From Ficedula albicollis (lineage: Eukaryota; Chordata; Aves; Passeriformes; Muscicapidae), in contig NC_021676.1 of NCBI RefSeq assembly GCF_000247815.1, positions 5,880,914 through 5,944,913 on the forward strand: a stretch of 64,000 nucleotides of DNA, given 5' to 3'. Under the pieces are notes generated by a model. The model did not search any database and was not told the DNA's origin. It worked only from the letters and a program-made list of their open reading frames with translations. A program made the translations under genes and the position numbers. Shown one piece after another: positions 1 through 12,079 of this stretch. Every line of letters starts with the position of its first letter. Position 1 is the stretch's first letter.

Positions 1-1419
1 CAGCCCAGCTCTGTGCAGAGGGCATTGGATGGGGGGAAGGAAATATTGGAGAAGCTCATGTGGATCATTTTAATTTCCTTCCCTGCTGGGAAGCAGGAGG
101 CTGGGGACCCCTTGTCTTGCCCAGCTCCCTCCCAGGATTCCAGAGCTGTGTCAGGATCCCTTAATGTGTTGGATCAGACCAGGAGGCTTCTCCACTCCAC
201 TCCAGTATCCAGAGTGGGACATCAGGGGGCAGAGGGATGAACCCTCCTTGCTCCAGGTACCCACCAGGATGCCTCAGATCTGGGGCAGCTGCCAGCAGTG
301 CCACCTCCAAGGCTTCCTCAGCTCAGGCAGGAGCTGGGAATCTCCCAGGTGGGGTGAGCTCAGGGATGCCACAGCATCTTCTCTCCCTTCAGAGATTTCT
401 CAGCCTCTTTACCCGAACCATTCCTGGTTTTGGGGTGCTTTTGAAAGGCCATGCTCCAGCAGAGCAGCAGCAGAATTGGGTGTTTGGCTCCCTGTGCTGC
501 TGAGGGGACACAGAGGGAACTGGGACGACCCTGATGAGTCAAGTGGAGGGGACACGGTAAGAGATGGAAGAACTCCATGAGAGCCTCCATGGAGCTTTTT
601 GGGAAGGATCCTCCCATTGTGGTGGAGGTGCAGAGCCCTGAGCTCTGCAGCCCCCCCAGCCCCCCATGCCAGCTCCAGGGCTGCTCCCAGTGCTGGGGCC
701 ATGAGCTCTGGCAGCCAGGAGCAAGTGCTGGCTCAGGGAGCTGGGCCATCTCACCTCTGGTGATTAATTATCCCCTGAGCCTGCCGCCTCCTTCACCTCC
801 AGCCATAATTCAAAGGTTCTTTAAAAAGCCGTGTTTTTCTTCTCCCTGTACCATTTAATTAGTTACACATGTCCCCGGGACAAGTTGGGTTGGTTTTTTT
901 TTTGTTTTTTTTTTGTTTTTTTTTTTTAATGGAGCTCTTGGAAAATTAAAAAGAAAAGGTGATAAGGCTCCCTCATTCCCAGCTACCCTCTGCTCCCAGC
1001 TCCTGGCGTGTTGGTGCCTTCATTCCTGGGGATGGATGAGGGTGCCCAAGGGGAGCAGCCCCTGATCTCTGCCCTGTGAGGGGCTGGAGGGATGGTGGGT
1101 GCTTCCTGCTCCTTCCCCACCTGCACCCATCTTTGGGAAGAAAAGGAGGAGAAAATCCCAAACCTGCCTGGAAGCAGCAAAACCCAGAGCTGTCTGGCCC
1201 AATCCTGCTGCTGTGGATGGTGCCAGCCCTTTTCTCTGCTTTTTTACACTGCAGCAGGATCCAGCCCTGCTCCAGGTGAAAACGAGAGGTCCTGTTTCCC
1301 ATTTATATAAATAAATACCGAAATTCCTATAAATATCTCCATATATAGAGATATCTCCTCCTGTGCAGGACTCCCTTAAGTCCTCATGGCTTCACTGGAT
1401 TTCTTGTTGAAGATCAACA
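1..1419. other. Unique non-coding sequence
   Basis: No gene is recognisable here. The open frames (up to 138 codons) overlap one another on both strands, have no family signature and look like chance frames in GC-rich DNA. The stretch contains a T-rich run at 894-927 and an AT-rich patch at about 1300-1365 with TATAAATAAATA and TATATAGAGATATC. Nothing else can be named. Confidence 0.6.
894..927. repeat. T-rich low-complexity run
   Basis: Three runs of T separated by single G residues. It could be a worn poly(A) tail of a minus-strand retroposed sequence, but no element body is visible beside it. Confidence 0.8.
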
Positions 1420-1468
1420 TAGAATTCCAGAATGGTTTGGGTTGGAAGGATCTTAAAGCTCGTCTCAA
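1420..1468 (-). mobile_element. CR1 LINE 3'-tail fragment
   Basis: The block AATGGTTTGGGTTGGAAGG followed by ATCTTAAAGCTC is the reverse complement of the last 45 bases or so of avian CR1. Only the extreme 3' end remains. The following sequence does not continue the CR1 consensus. Confidence 0.75.
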
Positions 1469-2877
1469 GGAAGGTGGGATCTGCCAATAGCCCTGTTCGT
1501 GTCCCTTCAGCTCCAGGTTGGTTATCCTTGGCCATCCCCAGGAAGAGGGACCCTCTTATGTGAGGGGTTGTGTCTGTTCTCCCCCATCCTGGCCAGAGAA
1601 TTTGGACCCAGCCCAGGCTCTGCTTGTTCAGGATATGCTGTTCCCTGTCAATGCTCCAACACTTTCGTTTCCATCCAAAAACACAAGACAAAACACAAGT
1701 GGGGAAATCTCAGACAGCCTCAGCCCAGCCCTGGAGCGGGTGCTGTGAATTCATCCGGAGTGAAATCTCTGTTTGGAGATAAGTGCAGGAATTCAGCCTG
1801 GGATGAGGGGTTTGCAAAGCCCCTGCCAGGGAATGTTTGCTTTAAAGGAGGAAAATTCCCCAGCCCAGCTGTCTCCTCCCCATTGCCACCATGACCGGCC
1901 TGTGCCCAGTGTCCTGCTCACTGCTGCTGGCACGTGGCACAGGGGACAGTGGCCAGCTCATGCCATAGTCCCCCTTCTGCCCTCTGCAATGTGGGGGTGC
2001 TCCCAGGCTGTTCCAGGTCTCCCCCAGACTGGATGACCTCAGTTTTGCTTCACTGCCTCTCTCTGAGAATCTCATGGCTCCCATCCTGCTGGGATGTGGT
2101 GGGAGAGGTTTCAGCTCCTCATTGATGCCTTGAGGCATCCCCAAATCCACCTGGGCTTCCATCCTGGAAAACCATGGGGGGAATGAGCCCTGAGCCCCTT
2201 CCCAGTGAGCTGGAGGTGAATCCTTGCTGGAACCCACCCTGTCCTGCTCCGTGCACTGCTGAGCTTCAGCTACACCACACTCCACATCCCTCACCTGCCT
2301 GGAGTGGGAGAGAGGAAAGAAAAGGGGAGGGAGAGACAGGTCCCCAGGAAATGGGGATTTATGGTCACTTGTGACAAGTGCAAGGGACTTACAGAGACCT
2401 CCGGGTTTTATGAGCAGCGTTTGAGGCTTGACTGGCTGCTTAAACACAGCTCAGCTAATCCCAGCACAGCGTATCCAGCACAAATTGGAAAAGGTTTAGT
2501 GGGAAGACAAGGGGAAAATGAGAGCATAAAACATATTTTACATCGTGTCAGAGGAATATGTAATTTAGAGTAAAAGGATGTTAAACAAACACCAGAGGCA
2601 GCCACGGGAGCGGAGACAGAGCAGAGGAGCTGCTTTCCTTTGGGCAGCAATGGGGGGATTCTCCAGAGCGTGGAGAGAGGGATCAGTGACATTTCTGCTC
2701 CTCTCCAGGGACATCCTGGCAGTGGGACAGCGGGACAGAGGACACCACCCCTGTGGTGAGGCAGCATAGGAGGAGAACTCCCAGAGCTCTTCTTTTTACC
2801 TGGACCCCTCCTGGCTGGGCTGTGTCTCTGCCTCAGCCCCTCCTGTGCTGCCCCAGCTGGGGAATGGCTCTCTGCTG
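1469..2877. other. Unique non-coding sequence
   Basis: No coding region or known repeat is visible. About 2440-2600 is AT-richer and less repetitive than its surroundings (AAAACATATTTTACATCG region), which is how conserved non-coding elements often look, but conservation cannot be judged here. Confidence 0.55.
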
Positions 2878-3212
2878 CCATGGGCAGGGTGAGATGGGCT
2901 ATGAGGAGGAAATATTCCCCAGCTGTGAGGGTGGTGAAGCCCTGGCACAGGTTGCTCGTAGCAGCTGTGGCTGCCCCATTCCTGGAAGCATTCAAAGCCA
3001 GGTTGGACAGTGGAAGGGATAGTAGAAAGTGTCCCTGCCCATGGCATGGGGTGGCACTGGATGGCTCTCAACCTTCCAACCCAAAGCATTCTGTGGTTCT
3101 GTGAGCCAGGTTGGACAGTGGAAGGGATAGTAGAAAGTGTCCCTGCCCATGGCATGGGGTGGCACTGGATGGCTCTCAACCTTCCAACCCAAAGCATTCC
3201 GTGGTTCTGTGG
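2878..3212 (+). mobile_element. CR1 LINE 3' tail with internal duplication
   Basis: A plus-oriented CR1 tail. It contains the GAGGGTGGTGAAGCCCTGGC block, the CTGTGGCTGCCCCATTCCTG block and the terminal CCAACCCAAAGCATTC followed by TGTGGTTCTG. It is 5'-truncated, as almost all avian CR1 copies are, and has no reverse-transcriptase frame. The last 108 bases are present twice (see the 2997-3212 entry). Confidence 0.9.
2997..3212. repeat. 108-bp tandem duplication in CR1
   Basis: Units 2997-3104 and 3105-3212 are nearly identical; the visible change is CATTCTGTGG versus CATTCCGTGG. The duplication includes the CR1 terminus, so it happened after insertion. Confidence 0.93.
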
Positions 3213-5440
3213 CGCTGAGCCCCCAGCCCCTGGAGAGTCCAGGCAGGCAGGGGCAGGTGGCTGTGCCAGCTACGTGCTCCCCTTGGGCTCATCCAGCTGC
3301 TCCCTCTCACCTGCCCGTGGGAGGAGACAGAAACCAGCCCAGGTGGCAGCACAGCCTTTGCTGCAGGGCCTCTGGGAAGCTGCATTTCCTGGAGAAAGGA
3401 GCTTCCTTCTCCATCCTCCTCCATTAGCATTGCTGAGGAGGGGTGTCAGGTCCTGGCTGGAGGAAGAGCAGCTCTGGCAGGATAACGAGCAGCTGCAGGT
3501 CAGGCTGGGCTCCCAAAGGCTGTAGGAGCTTGGGGGTGATGCTGCTTCCCCTCCCTGGCTGCCCTGCCCTGTCCCTGCCAGGTGTTTCTGTGCTGGTGCC
3601 AGCACCTCGTCACCTCCCTGCCATGACCCTTTTCCAGCAGTGAAGCACAATTAGGAAGCTGCTGCTTCTTCCCCTGCTGTGTCCAGCAGCTGCTTCCCTC
3701 CACTCTGCTGGCTCTGACCTTCCTCTTCTCCTCTGCCACTCAGCAGCCCAAGATCACTGTGAATGGGCAGGGTGGGATGCTGGATTGTCACAGCTGAGGG
3801 TGTCCCCATCCCCACCTCTCAGCCCCAGCCAGGGGTGGCATTAGGGGGTCAGACAAGTCACCCCCCTGTCCCACAGAGCTCTGTGGTGCCTCTCTGCCTT
3901 CCTGCCTGGAGAAATTCCGGCTTTCCTTCACCAAGGGCTCCGTCCTGGCTCTCCCCAGCAGCCGCAGGCTACCAGGAAATTTATTAGACTTGTAAAACTT
4001 CAGGGCTCAAATCTAATTGTCTCCTTCTCCCCCTGCTCCCTGGAGGGAAGCTCCTTGATTTAAGCCCCAATTCCAAGCCCAGCCAGCGTGTCAGCACTCA
4101 GAGTTCAAAGTCAAATGAGCCATTTGTGCCAGGGCCAAGGGATAATTACAGCTCCTGTGGATTGGGGACCTGGAGCAGCTCCTGTCCTGACAAAGGGGTA
4201 CCATGCCTTGTCTGGGGACACCAGTCCAGCTCACTGGAGCTTTCTGGGACAGAGCTGAGACATCCCAGGTCACTGTGGCAGCAGGAACGTGGTGTTCGTT
4301 CAACAGCACAAGCAACCCGTGCAGGAGAGCACAATTCCTCTGCCATGGGCTCTGCTCAGCCCCAAAATTTGTAAAGGGTCACAGAAATATTTGTGAGGGG
4401 ACTGAGGTTGGATTAATAGCATGAGGGCTTCCAGCACAGCTGGGTTTGCTCAGCCACAAAAAGCAGCACCTGATGGGTGCTAAATTCAGCTGGGCGAGGG
4501 TAAAAGATGGTTCAGAAATGAAGGAGCTGAAGGCTTGGGTTGGAATTTAACGCCAGCCAGGAACTCAGTCTGTCACCCCCTGGTGATACAGGATTAGCCC
4601 TTCCTCCAAGTCTTTTGGGGAACAAAAGCTTGGGATGAAGGCTGCCTGTGGCAGTGAGGGCTGGGAGTTCAGGGAAGAGGAAGGCTGGGATGGTGTCGGA
4701 TGGTTCCTGGGGGAATTTTGAGCTGGACCAAAACTGGTGAAGCCATGGAGGAAGTGATGTTCCACTGCAGGCTGGGATGGTTCCTGCACTGGGGGAATTT
4801 TGAGCTGGACCAAAACTGGTGAAGCCATGGAGGAAGTGATGTTCCACTGCAGGCTTGGGGATGATCCAGGTGCTGTAATTCCCTGCAGAACTCCTATCCA
4901 GTGCCCTTGCTGAGCCTGTTGTGCCTCCCTGAGCAGTGATGGGACACTGCTCCCAGCCCTGCCTGCTCTGCGTCCCCACAGAGCATGAGGCTTTTTGTGA
5001 GGATGAGTGCCTGCCTCTGATCCCTTGACTGGAAAACCACCCTGAGCTCCCCAAATCCCTCCAGCCTTTCCCATGGCTTCACACAGGCTGTTTAATTGGG
5101 CAGTTCTGTGCTTATCTGGGGGTTATCCTGGCAGGGAGAGGGCTCCATGGCAGGCTGTAATCCTGGTTCTGTGTCACCAGCTCCATCAGCCACAGCCACC
5201 GGGGCTTTGTTGCCTGAAGCAGCTTTATTCCAGCGAATGACAAACTCCAGGAGATTTTGGAGCTCTGCTTGGGGCTCACCTGGCAAGAACAATCACATTT
5301 CACTCTTTGCTTCCCTACTGAAGATAAACTTTATTTTTTCCCTTCCTCAACTTTCCCTGAGCCTGGTGGCCATGGCAGAGCTGCTGGGCTGAGCACATTC
5401 CTTCCCTGCACATCCCATCCCCATTCCAGCTTGGAGAGGC
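3213..5440. other. Unique sequence with one weak exon-like stretch
   Basis: No gene can be assigned. At 3428-3498 a CCATTAG acceptor-like site precedes a 71-base stretch. One frame of it reads SWLEEEQLWQDNEQLQ, and it ends in CAG followed by GTCAGG, donor-like. It is reported as a lead only. AT-richer patches occur at 3975-4030 and 4090-4150. A two-copy repeat lies at 4709-4859 (own entry). Confidence 0.5.
4709..4859. repeat. 82-bp tandem duplication
   Basis: The segment starting GGGGGAATTTTGAGCTGGAC occurs at 4709 and again at 4791 with almost no change. The second copy diverges after GCAGGCT. It lies in unique sequence and is not part of a recognised element. Confidence 0.9.
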
Positions 5441-5444
5441 AAGA

Positions 5445-5588
5445 GCAGCATCCCTGGAAACGTCCAAGGCCAGGTTGGATGGGGCTTGGAGCAACCTGGA
5501 ACAGTGGAAGGTGTCCCTGCCTGTGGCAAGGAGGGGAATGAAATGAACTTGAAGGTCTCTTCCAACGCCAAAGAATTCCATGATTCCC
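5445..5588 (+). mobile_element. CR1 LINE 3' tail
   Basis: Plus orientation. The block GTCCAAGGCCAGGTTGGATG leads through CAGTGGAAGGTGTCCCTGCC to CTTCCAACGCCAAAGAATTC and CATGATTCC. Only about 145 bases of the 3' end remain. Confidence 0.92.
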
Positions 5589-7180
5589 AAAAGCTGATGT
5601 TGAGCCCAGGGAATGCAGCTGCTGCTCCTGAGGGCTCAGACCTCGCCCCGCTGCAGGATCCCACGTGGTGTGTGAACTTGCAGCCTTCCCTCACTGCCGG
5701 TTTCCTGGGCCTCACAAGCTGCTCCCCAGCAATTTGCAAATCAAGAAAGGAAGTTAAAATTCCGTCTCCAGAAATAGCTGATTCCTGGGTTTGCAGCTTG
5801 TCTGGGAGCTGCTGGCAATTTTGTCATTTGTAGTGGGGAGAAGGGAGGAGGGGGGGAAAAAAAAGGGAGAAATAAAAAAACGCAAAATCCAAGGAGGGCA
5901 GAAAGCTGAAGTCTGGATGGAGCCAGGAACCACAGGAGATGCTTGGAGGTGTCCAACACCCTCTGAGCCACGGTCCCCAGGCACTGTGCCATGGAGGGAG
6001 GTGACAACAGCCCCTTCCTGGACAGCTCTGCCGTGCCAATCCATCACAGTGCCTCTCATCCAGAGAAATGAATGGAGACAGCACCGGGAGTGGATCAGGG
6101 GAGATTTATGGGGAGGGATTAAAAGAACTAAATATCCAGAGCTGGGTGGGGAGATGTTTAAAGGAAAGGGCGCGTGTGAGCAGGCAGGGAGTGAAAAGTG
6201 TAATAACACTCTATAAATATTTGAAGGTGGAGGCACCAGCAGCAGATTGATTTATTTGTGGCTGTGGAAATGAGATGAGGCTATAGAAGAGGGATGGGAG
6301 AAGGCAGAGCAGTTTCCCTGAGGAAGGAGCGCGGATCCCATCACCCGGAGGCAGATGGAGGTGCTGAGAGGACACAGGGAATGCGGGATGGCTGGTTTGG
6401 GCTGAGTGCTCCGGTTCAGAGCACGGTGCTGGTGGAGATGGACTCTGCCCGCTCCATCAAACTCAGCTCTGCGAGCTTTCCCATTCATCTCTTCCCAAAC
6501 AGCACCCAACAACGCCTGAGCTGTTCCTCCTCCTCCTCCTCTTCCCCCGCTCCCAGCCCCTCGTGCTGCCAAGCTGTTCATGTGTAAGAAGAACATCTTG
6601 GGCAGGACTCAGGCTCCGAGTCCTTGCCGCTTTCCTGGCGGCCCCCGGCCCCCTCCCGGCTCGGTGTCACGTTGTCCCTGCCGAGTGTGCCACGCTGGGT
6701 GGCAGAGCCTGGCTGGCATCGGCGGCGCCGCGAACGCGACAGATGGGAGCGAGGAAGGCTCGCTCCGCCTGTGCCAGGGTGAAAATGGCTCAGCTGCAAA
6801 TGAATATTTCCAGAAACCTCTCCTTCCCTGCTTTATAATTATGAGCAGATTTTCTTGGGGATAAAAGGGAGGCTGGTTTCAAAAAAGAACTGACCCTGTG
6901 TGGGAAGAACGGTTTTCTTCTTGGAAAAATTATGGTGCCTTGAGCGAGTTTAACTCTTCTGCTTCCTCCAGGCAGGAGAGGATTCTCTGCATCCAAATTC
7001 CCATCAGTCAGCTCCGAGCCTGAGGCTTGGCTCCAGCAAGCTCCCCACAGGAACAGGAGGCTGTTTTAAACCAGCCAGTTCCCCTTTCAGGCTCTGTGTG
7101 GGGGGCTGTGACCCCATGGGAAGCCCCTCCTTGGAAGCTTCTGGAACATCTGTGGCAGGCAGGACTCCACGTGAAGGTCT
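5589..7180. other. Unique non-coding sequence
   Basis: No gene is supported. An A/G-rich patch lies at 5830-5890. A short CTC trinucleotide run lies at about 6525-6543. A GC-rich block at about 6600-6770 carries several CpG sites (CATCGGCGGCGCCGCGAACG). No open frame here has a recognisable domain. Confidence 0.55.
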
Positions 7181-7329
<149 letters not shown>

Positions 7330-7524
7330 CGGGGCTATTCCATGAGGAATTCCTGCTGGGGAGACCACTCTGGATTGGATTTGTGTGTGAGACCCAACCT
7401 GGAATTCTCTGGAAGGCACCTGGTGCTGCCCAGTGGAGGCTCCATCCCACGTGTGCAGCTTCTGCCAATGCTCATTCCATGGGGATGGAGGGAGGGGAGG
7501 CAGCTGGGAATGAGCTGGGAGATG

Positions 7525-8195
7525 CCCATGGTGACATTATACACGTCCATGGTGACGTCACATACGTCAGTAGTGACATCACACATATCCATGGTGATGT
7601 CATGCATAACCATGGTGACATCGTACACATCCGTGGTGACGTCAGACATGTTCATGGAGGCATCACACAGTTCCACTGTGATGTCACACATGTCCTTGGT
7701 GACATCACACAATTCTATGGTCACATCACACAAGTTCATTGTGACATCACACACATCCATGGTGACGTCACACACGTCCATGGTGATATCACACACATCC
7801 ATGGTGCGTCCATGGTGACATCACACACATCCATGGTGACGTCACACACGTCCATGGTGATATCATACACATCCATGGTGACGTCACACACGCCCAGGGT
7901 GACATCACACATGTCCATGGTGATGTCACACAAGTTCATTGCGACATCACACACATCCATGGTGACATCACACAGGGTGACATCACACACGTCCATGGTG
8001 ATGTCACACAAGTTCATTGTGACATCACACACATCCATGGTGACATCACACACATCCATGGTGATGTCACACAATTCCATGGTCACGTCACAGATGCACA
8101 CAGTCAGGTCAAACGTGTCCGTGTCCCATCACACAATTCCATATTACACAATGCCATGATCACATCAGAGGTGCCCATGGCCACATCATGGGTGA
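7525..8195. repeat. 21-bp minisatellite, CRE-containing
   Basis: About 30 degenerate copies of a 21-base unit of the form CATCCATGGTGACATCACACA. Because 21 is seven codons, each frame gives a heptad-like repeat (for example THIHGDV); this comes from the period and is not evidence of a protein. A partial unit near 7801-7815 shifts the phase. The last copies, from about 8100, are worn. Confidence 0.93.
7553..7886. promoter_or_regulatory. Five perfect CRE palindromes (TGACGTCA)
   Basis: Exact TGACGTCA occurs at 7553-7560, 7637-7644, 7763-7770, 7837-7844 and 7879-7886. Spacings are 84, 126, 74 and 42 bases, so three of four are multiples of 21 (two helical turns). Many other units carry one-change forms such as TGACATCA or TGATGTCA. 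TGACGTCA is the established CREB/ATF site. Whether it acts here is unknown; no promoter or gene was found beside it. Confidence 0.5.
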
Positions 8196-10159
8196 CCAGC
8201 ACCCCACAAGCTGGGGGCTCTGGGACACAGGATCCCCTTGCCCGAACCCAAACCGCCTCCGCTATGTCACAAACGCCACGGAAAATTCACGCGGCAGACG
8301 TGAGAGGCAAAGGGGTCCTTGGAAGTTTTCCCCAGCATGAGGGAAGCCCTTGAAGTTGATTCCTAGAACAGGCACCTTATTAGGGAGCGTCGGGGCGAAC
8401 TTTGAACAGCTCTTACACGGAAACAGATCTGCCTCTCGAGCAGCAGTTTGCTGTGTTCCTTTTGATAACGATAATGATCTTACATTGCGGCGCTGCCTTT
8501 CATCTCGCCCGATCTTAATGAGCTTTACAGACAAATGTGCAAGCGATACGGGCAGATCCATTCTCCCCACAATGCCAGCCCTGGATGTGGCAGGTGTCTG
8601 GGAATCAGCCCGCGCCGGAGCGGGAGGAACGGGGCTTTGTTTTGATTCCTCCTTATTTATTGAAAATGCAGGCAGCATTTTAGAGAAGAGGGATTTGGCA
8701 AGCTCGGGTTTGGCCAGGACAACAAAGTTGTCTCTCTGTCTTTCCTTTTGGAGCCGCTCCTCTCCTCGATCCGCATTTCAGCTGCGGTGGTGCCAGGGAA
8801 GGGATTGCTTCCCTGGCCTGGAGATCGCGGCTCCGGGGCTCTGCCCAGCGTTTCATGCGTTTCAGAGGTGCCAAGAGCAGGGAGACGGGCCAGAATAGCC
8901 CATGGCCTGTGCCCACAGAGCTCAGCTGGGCTTGGGCTGAGGTGCTGCATCCATCACAGACTCTCCCTGCAGTTCTGCTCCCAGTTTTTTCTCCTTGTTT
9001 CTCACCCATGCCCCAAACGATGGGGTGGGATCTGCTCCCTCATCCAGCAGGATATTTCCAGCCACTGTTTTGTATCACCTTGAACGCCGGGCTCTGCGTC
9101 CCCAGAGTCTCATCTGTTCCCAATCCATCAGGCCAAATTTAGCATTGCCACGAGGAGCTGTCCCCCAGCACAGCACATCTCCATCTCCTCCATCTCCCCC
9201 CATCCACGGGGGCACTGCTCCTTTCCTCCCCATAGCAACCAGCTCAGGAGCCAGCCTTCAGTGGAGAGGGAAAAGCAGGAGCTGGGAGTGTCCCAATGCC
9301 TCAGGTCCAATTTTGAGCCAATATTCTGCCTAATGGTCCCCAGGCAAAGGGAAAACTGCTGCTGCTGCTGCTGCTCAGGTGTTGCTGGAGCCTTCCCCAT
9401 CCATAAAGCCGGAATCCTGCCCCTCCTCATTTAGGATTTTTCCCCAGGAAATAGCTGTCCCCCCATCCCAGCACCCACCCTGCTGTCCCTCCCCTCCTGG
9501 GGACATCCCAGCTCGTTCAGGGCGTGCCCCACTCTTTTTGGCCCTTTGGTTCACAAACACTTTCAACCCTTTGGGGTTTGTGTGGAAGCAAATTCCTTTT
9601 CTCTCCTCTGTTTCTCTTCCTCTCAAGCTGACCCCTCCTGAGAGCCCTTTTATCCTCCTGTATCTCCATTTCCACCCCTTTTTTTGGGGGGCTGTGGTGG
9701 GGTTAACCCTTCCTTTGCTGTCTGGGGTTTGTAAAAATGCTGCTGCTCAGGATATTTGAGGCTGAAAGCAAATCCTTGTGCCCTCAGGATACAGAGCCGT
9801 GTCCCTGCCAGGAGTCCCACAGGAGGCTGGTGTGGGACATCCCAGCCCAGAGGTTTTGCTCTCATGTTCACTCCCGAGGTTTTAATTCCAGAGGGAGCAG
9901 GGAATTCAGAAACGGGTCTGGGGAAAGATGTTTTGTGGCCAACAAGAAGTGCTCTGTGGGGGAATGAGATAAATGCTTGTTTGCTCTAATAAAAATTCAT
10001 TAGTAAAGCTGATCGACAGCAAAGGACACAAACACTGACTCTCCTGAGTGCTGATGTGTGATGGGAATGCTGGAGTGGTTATCAGGACAGTGCCTGTGGA
10101 TTTGGGAATTGTGCAGCCCAGGACTGTCAGGCTGATGTGACTGTTCACATGGCATTTGG
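8196..10159. other. Unique sequence; possible conserved element
   Basis: No gene is recognisable. About 8345-8570 is non-repetitive and AT-balanced yet contains CpG sites (GATAACGATAATGATC, TTACATTGCGGCGC), which is unusual next to CpG-poor surroundings. A CTG run lies at 9357-9375. The remainder shows nothing that can be named. Confidence 0.5.
9357..9375. repeat. (CTG)6 microsatellite
   Basis: Six perfect trinucleotide copies, then CTCAGG. It is short and outside any supported coding frame. Confidence 0.95.
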
Positions 10160-10317
10160 TGCAGCTGCCCCATCCCTGGAAGTGTCCAAGGCCAAGCTGG
10201 ACAAGGCTTGGACAGACCTGGGATAGTGGAAGGTGTCCCTGCCCATGGCAGGGGTGGGATGAGCTGAGCTTTAAGGTTGTTCCTCACCCAAACAGTTCTG
10301 GAATTCCATGACTCTAC
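10160..10317 (+). mobile_element. CR1 LINE 3' tail
   Basis: Runs from GCAGCTGCCCCATCCCTGGA through GATAGTGGAAGGTGTCCCTG to CACCCAAACAGTTCTGGAAT. The 3' end is diverged but clear. Confidence 0.93.
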
Positions 10318-10554
10318 AGCTTCCATGGATTTCCCATGTCTGCAGCCATTGCCTCACCCTGACTAATGGGCAGTGGCACAAAAAGAAGCAGTTTGCAGGG
10401 AATTTTGGATTGTCCAAGCTCAGTCTGGTGGCCTTGGCTCTCTGCTTGTTTACATGGAGACGACTGGTGCTGCCACATTTGTGTTTGGAGCACTGTGAGA
10501 AAGGCTGAAATCTCTCCAAACCTGTTTTTCTCTGAGAATTAGAAAACCACAAAC

Positions 10555-10576
10555 AAAAAAAAAAAAAAAAAAAAAA
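10555..10576. repeat. A22 homopolymer
   Basis: Poly(A) followed by GAAGAAAAG. It may be a retroposition tail, but the upstream sequence is not a known element. Confidence 0.95.
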
Positions 10577-11656
10577 GAAGAAAAGCTCACAAAAAAGACA
10601 AACACAACCAGATTGGGGAGTGTTTTTATCCATGTTGATTTCCATGAAGCTCCTCTCTTCTCTATTCCCCCACCCAATATGAGCATCCCTTGGGGATGAA
10701 TGGCTGTCGAAAGCTGGGAGGCAACCAGAGGGTATCAACATCCCAGGGCTCAGGAGAGGATCCTGCAGCTCCAGAATGGATCTTTCTTCCCTCTCTCCAG
10801 CTCCAGCACAAGGCCTGTGGTGCCAGCATTGGGTTAAATGCCCAATTAGTCCCTCCCATTTCCCAGATAATTGCTGTGGTCGTTGCTGAGTGGGAGCCTT
10901 TGGGATCCATCAGCTCCTCCTCCAGCTGGCCTGGGCTGGCTCCAGGGCCACTTTTGGGGGCTGCCACTGCTGAAAAATCTGGCCTGAGATCCCGTGGGAA
11001 TGGGAGTGCTGTGTTTGCTGCCTCCAGGGGATCCATCACCCCAGGTTTTGGCTGGAAGAGGAGGGACAAAGGGAATTACCAGGACAAAACAGCCAAAGCC
11101 TAACGACCACAGGCAGGGATGTCAGGATTTCTATGGAAAGATGACTAATAATTGAGGAAAAAGCTGGCTCCTGGCTGATGCCAAGCAAGGTTCCAGGGGT
11201 GAGAGTCTTTCCAGGTGTTGGGTGTGAGCTCATGGCTTGTCCCACATGTGGGAGATCTCACAACTGGTGGGTGCATCCCATCCCTCCTGCTCCCAGCATT
11301 CCCTCAGCTCCCTGGGATGTGGGAAATGCTGAACCCACCTTTCCTCAGCACTTGAACATGGAAAAGCAGCATCCAGCACCTCTTGCAACTTTGTTGGCAG
11401 GGAAAAGAGCAAGTGCCAGGGAATTTTGTTGGCTCCTCTCTGGCATGGGAGTAGCACTGGTACTCAGGCTGAGCTTGGGCTGAATTCAGCCAAATTCCTT
11501 AATCCCTGAAGGTGGGGAAGCCTCCTCTCTGCCCTGGGCTTTGTGGTTGGTGTGTGGATCATGCAGCAGAGGTGGCCCAGAGGCACACAAGCACTGTCAC
11601 CCCAGATGTGCTCACGACATGAGCAGTATGGACTCATTACATGCTGCTGGTTCGAT
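10577..11656. other. Unique non-coding sequence
   Basis: Only short chance frames (up to about 137 codons, on both strands) and no known repeat could be seen. Confidence 0.55.
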
Positions 11657-11710
11657 TATTGGAATTGGTGACCTTAAAGGTCTTTTCCAACTTTAACAAT
11701 TCCATGATTT
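11657..11710 (+). mobile_element. Probable CR1-type 3'-terminal fragment
   Basis: GGTGACCTTAAAGGTCTTTT followed by CCAACTTTAACAATTCCATG matches the terminal block of some avian CR1 subfamilies. It is only about 54 bases long, so the family is uncertain; an LTR-derived tail is an alternative. Confidence 0.5.
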
Positions 11711-11745
11711 ATAATTCCCCTCTCCCTGCACTTTTAGGCTTTAAA

Positions 11746-11873
11746 AACCTGATTTTGTCTGAGATGGTTGATGCCCCCTCCCAGCTCCTCCGGCAACCAG
11801 GTGAATGAGAACCTGATTTTGTCTGAGATGGTTGATGACCCCTCCCAGCTCCTCCGGCAACCAGGTGAATGTC
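11746..11873. repeat. 64-bp tandem duplication
   Basis: Units start at 11746 and 11810 (AACCTGATTTTGTCTGAGAT) and differ at very few bases. It lies in unique sequence next to the fragment at 11657-11710. Confidence 0.92.
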
Positions 11874-12079
11874 ACCTGGTTTTACAGTCGAGGGGACACT
11901 TGGCCTGTGGAGAGTCAATGTCAGAGGCAGGGTCACACCCCGAGAGCCAGTCCGTCCTCTGCTCCCTGCAGCAAGGATTTTTTCTTGGAGCAACATCCCC
12001 CCTGTGTGAGCTGGGGCTATAAAGAACAAATAAAGTGCTGTGCCAGCCAAAGGAAACGGCATCGTTTAAAATCTGCACA

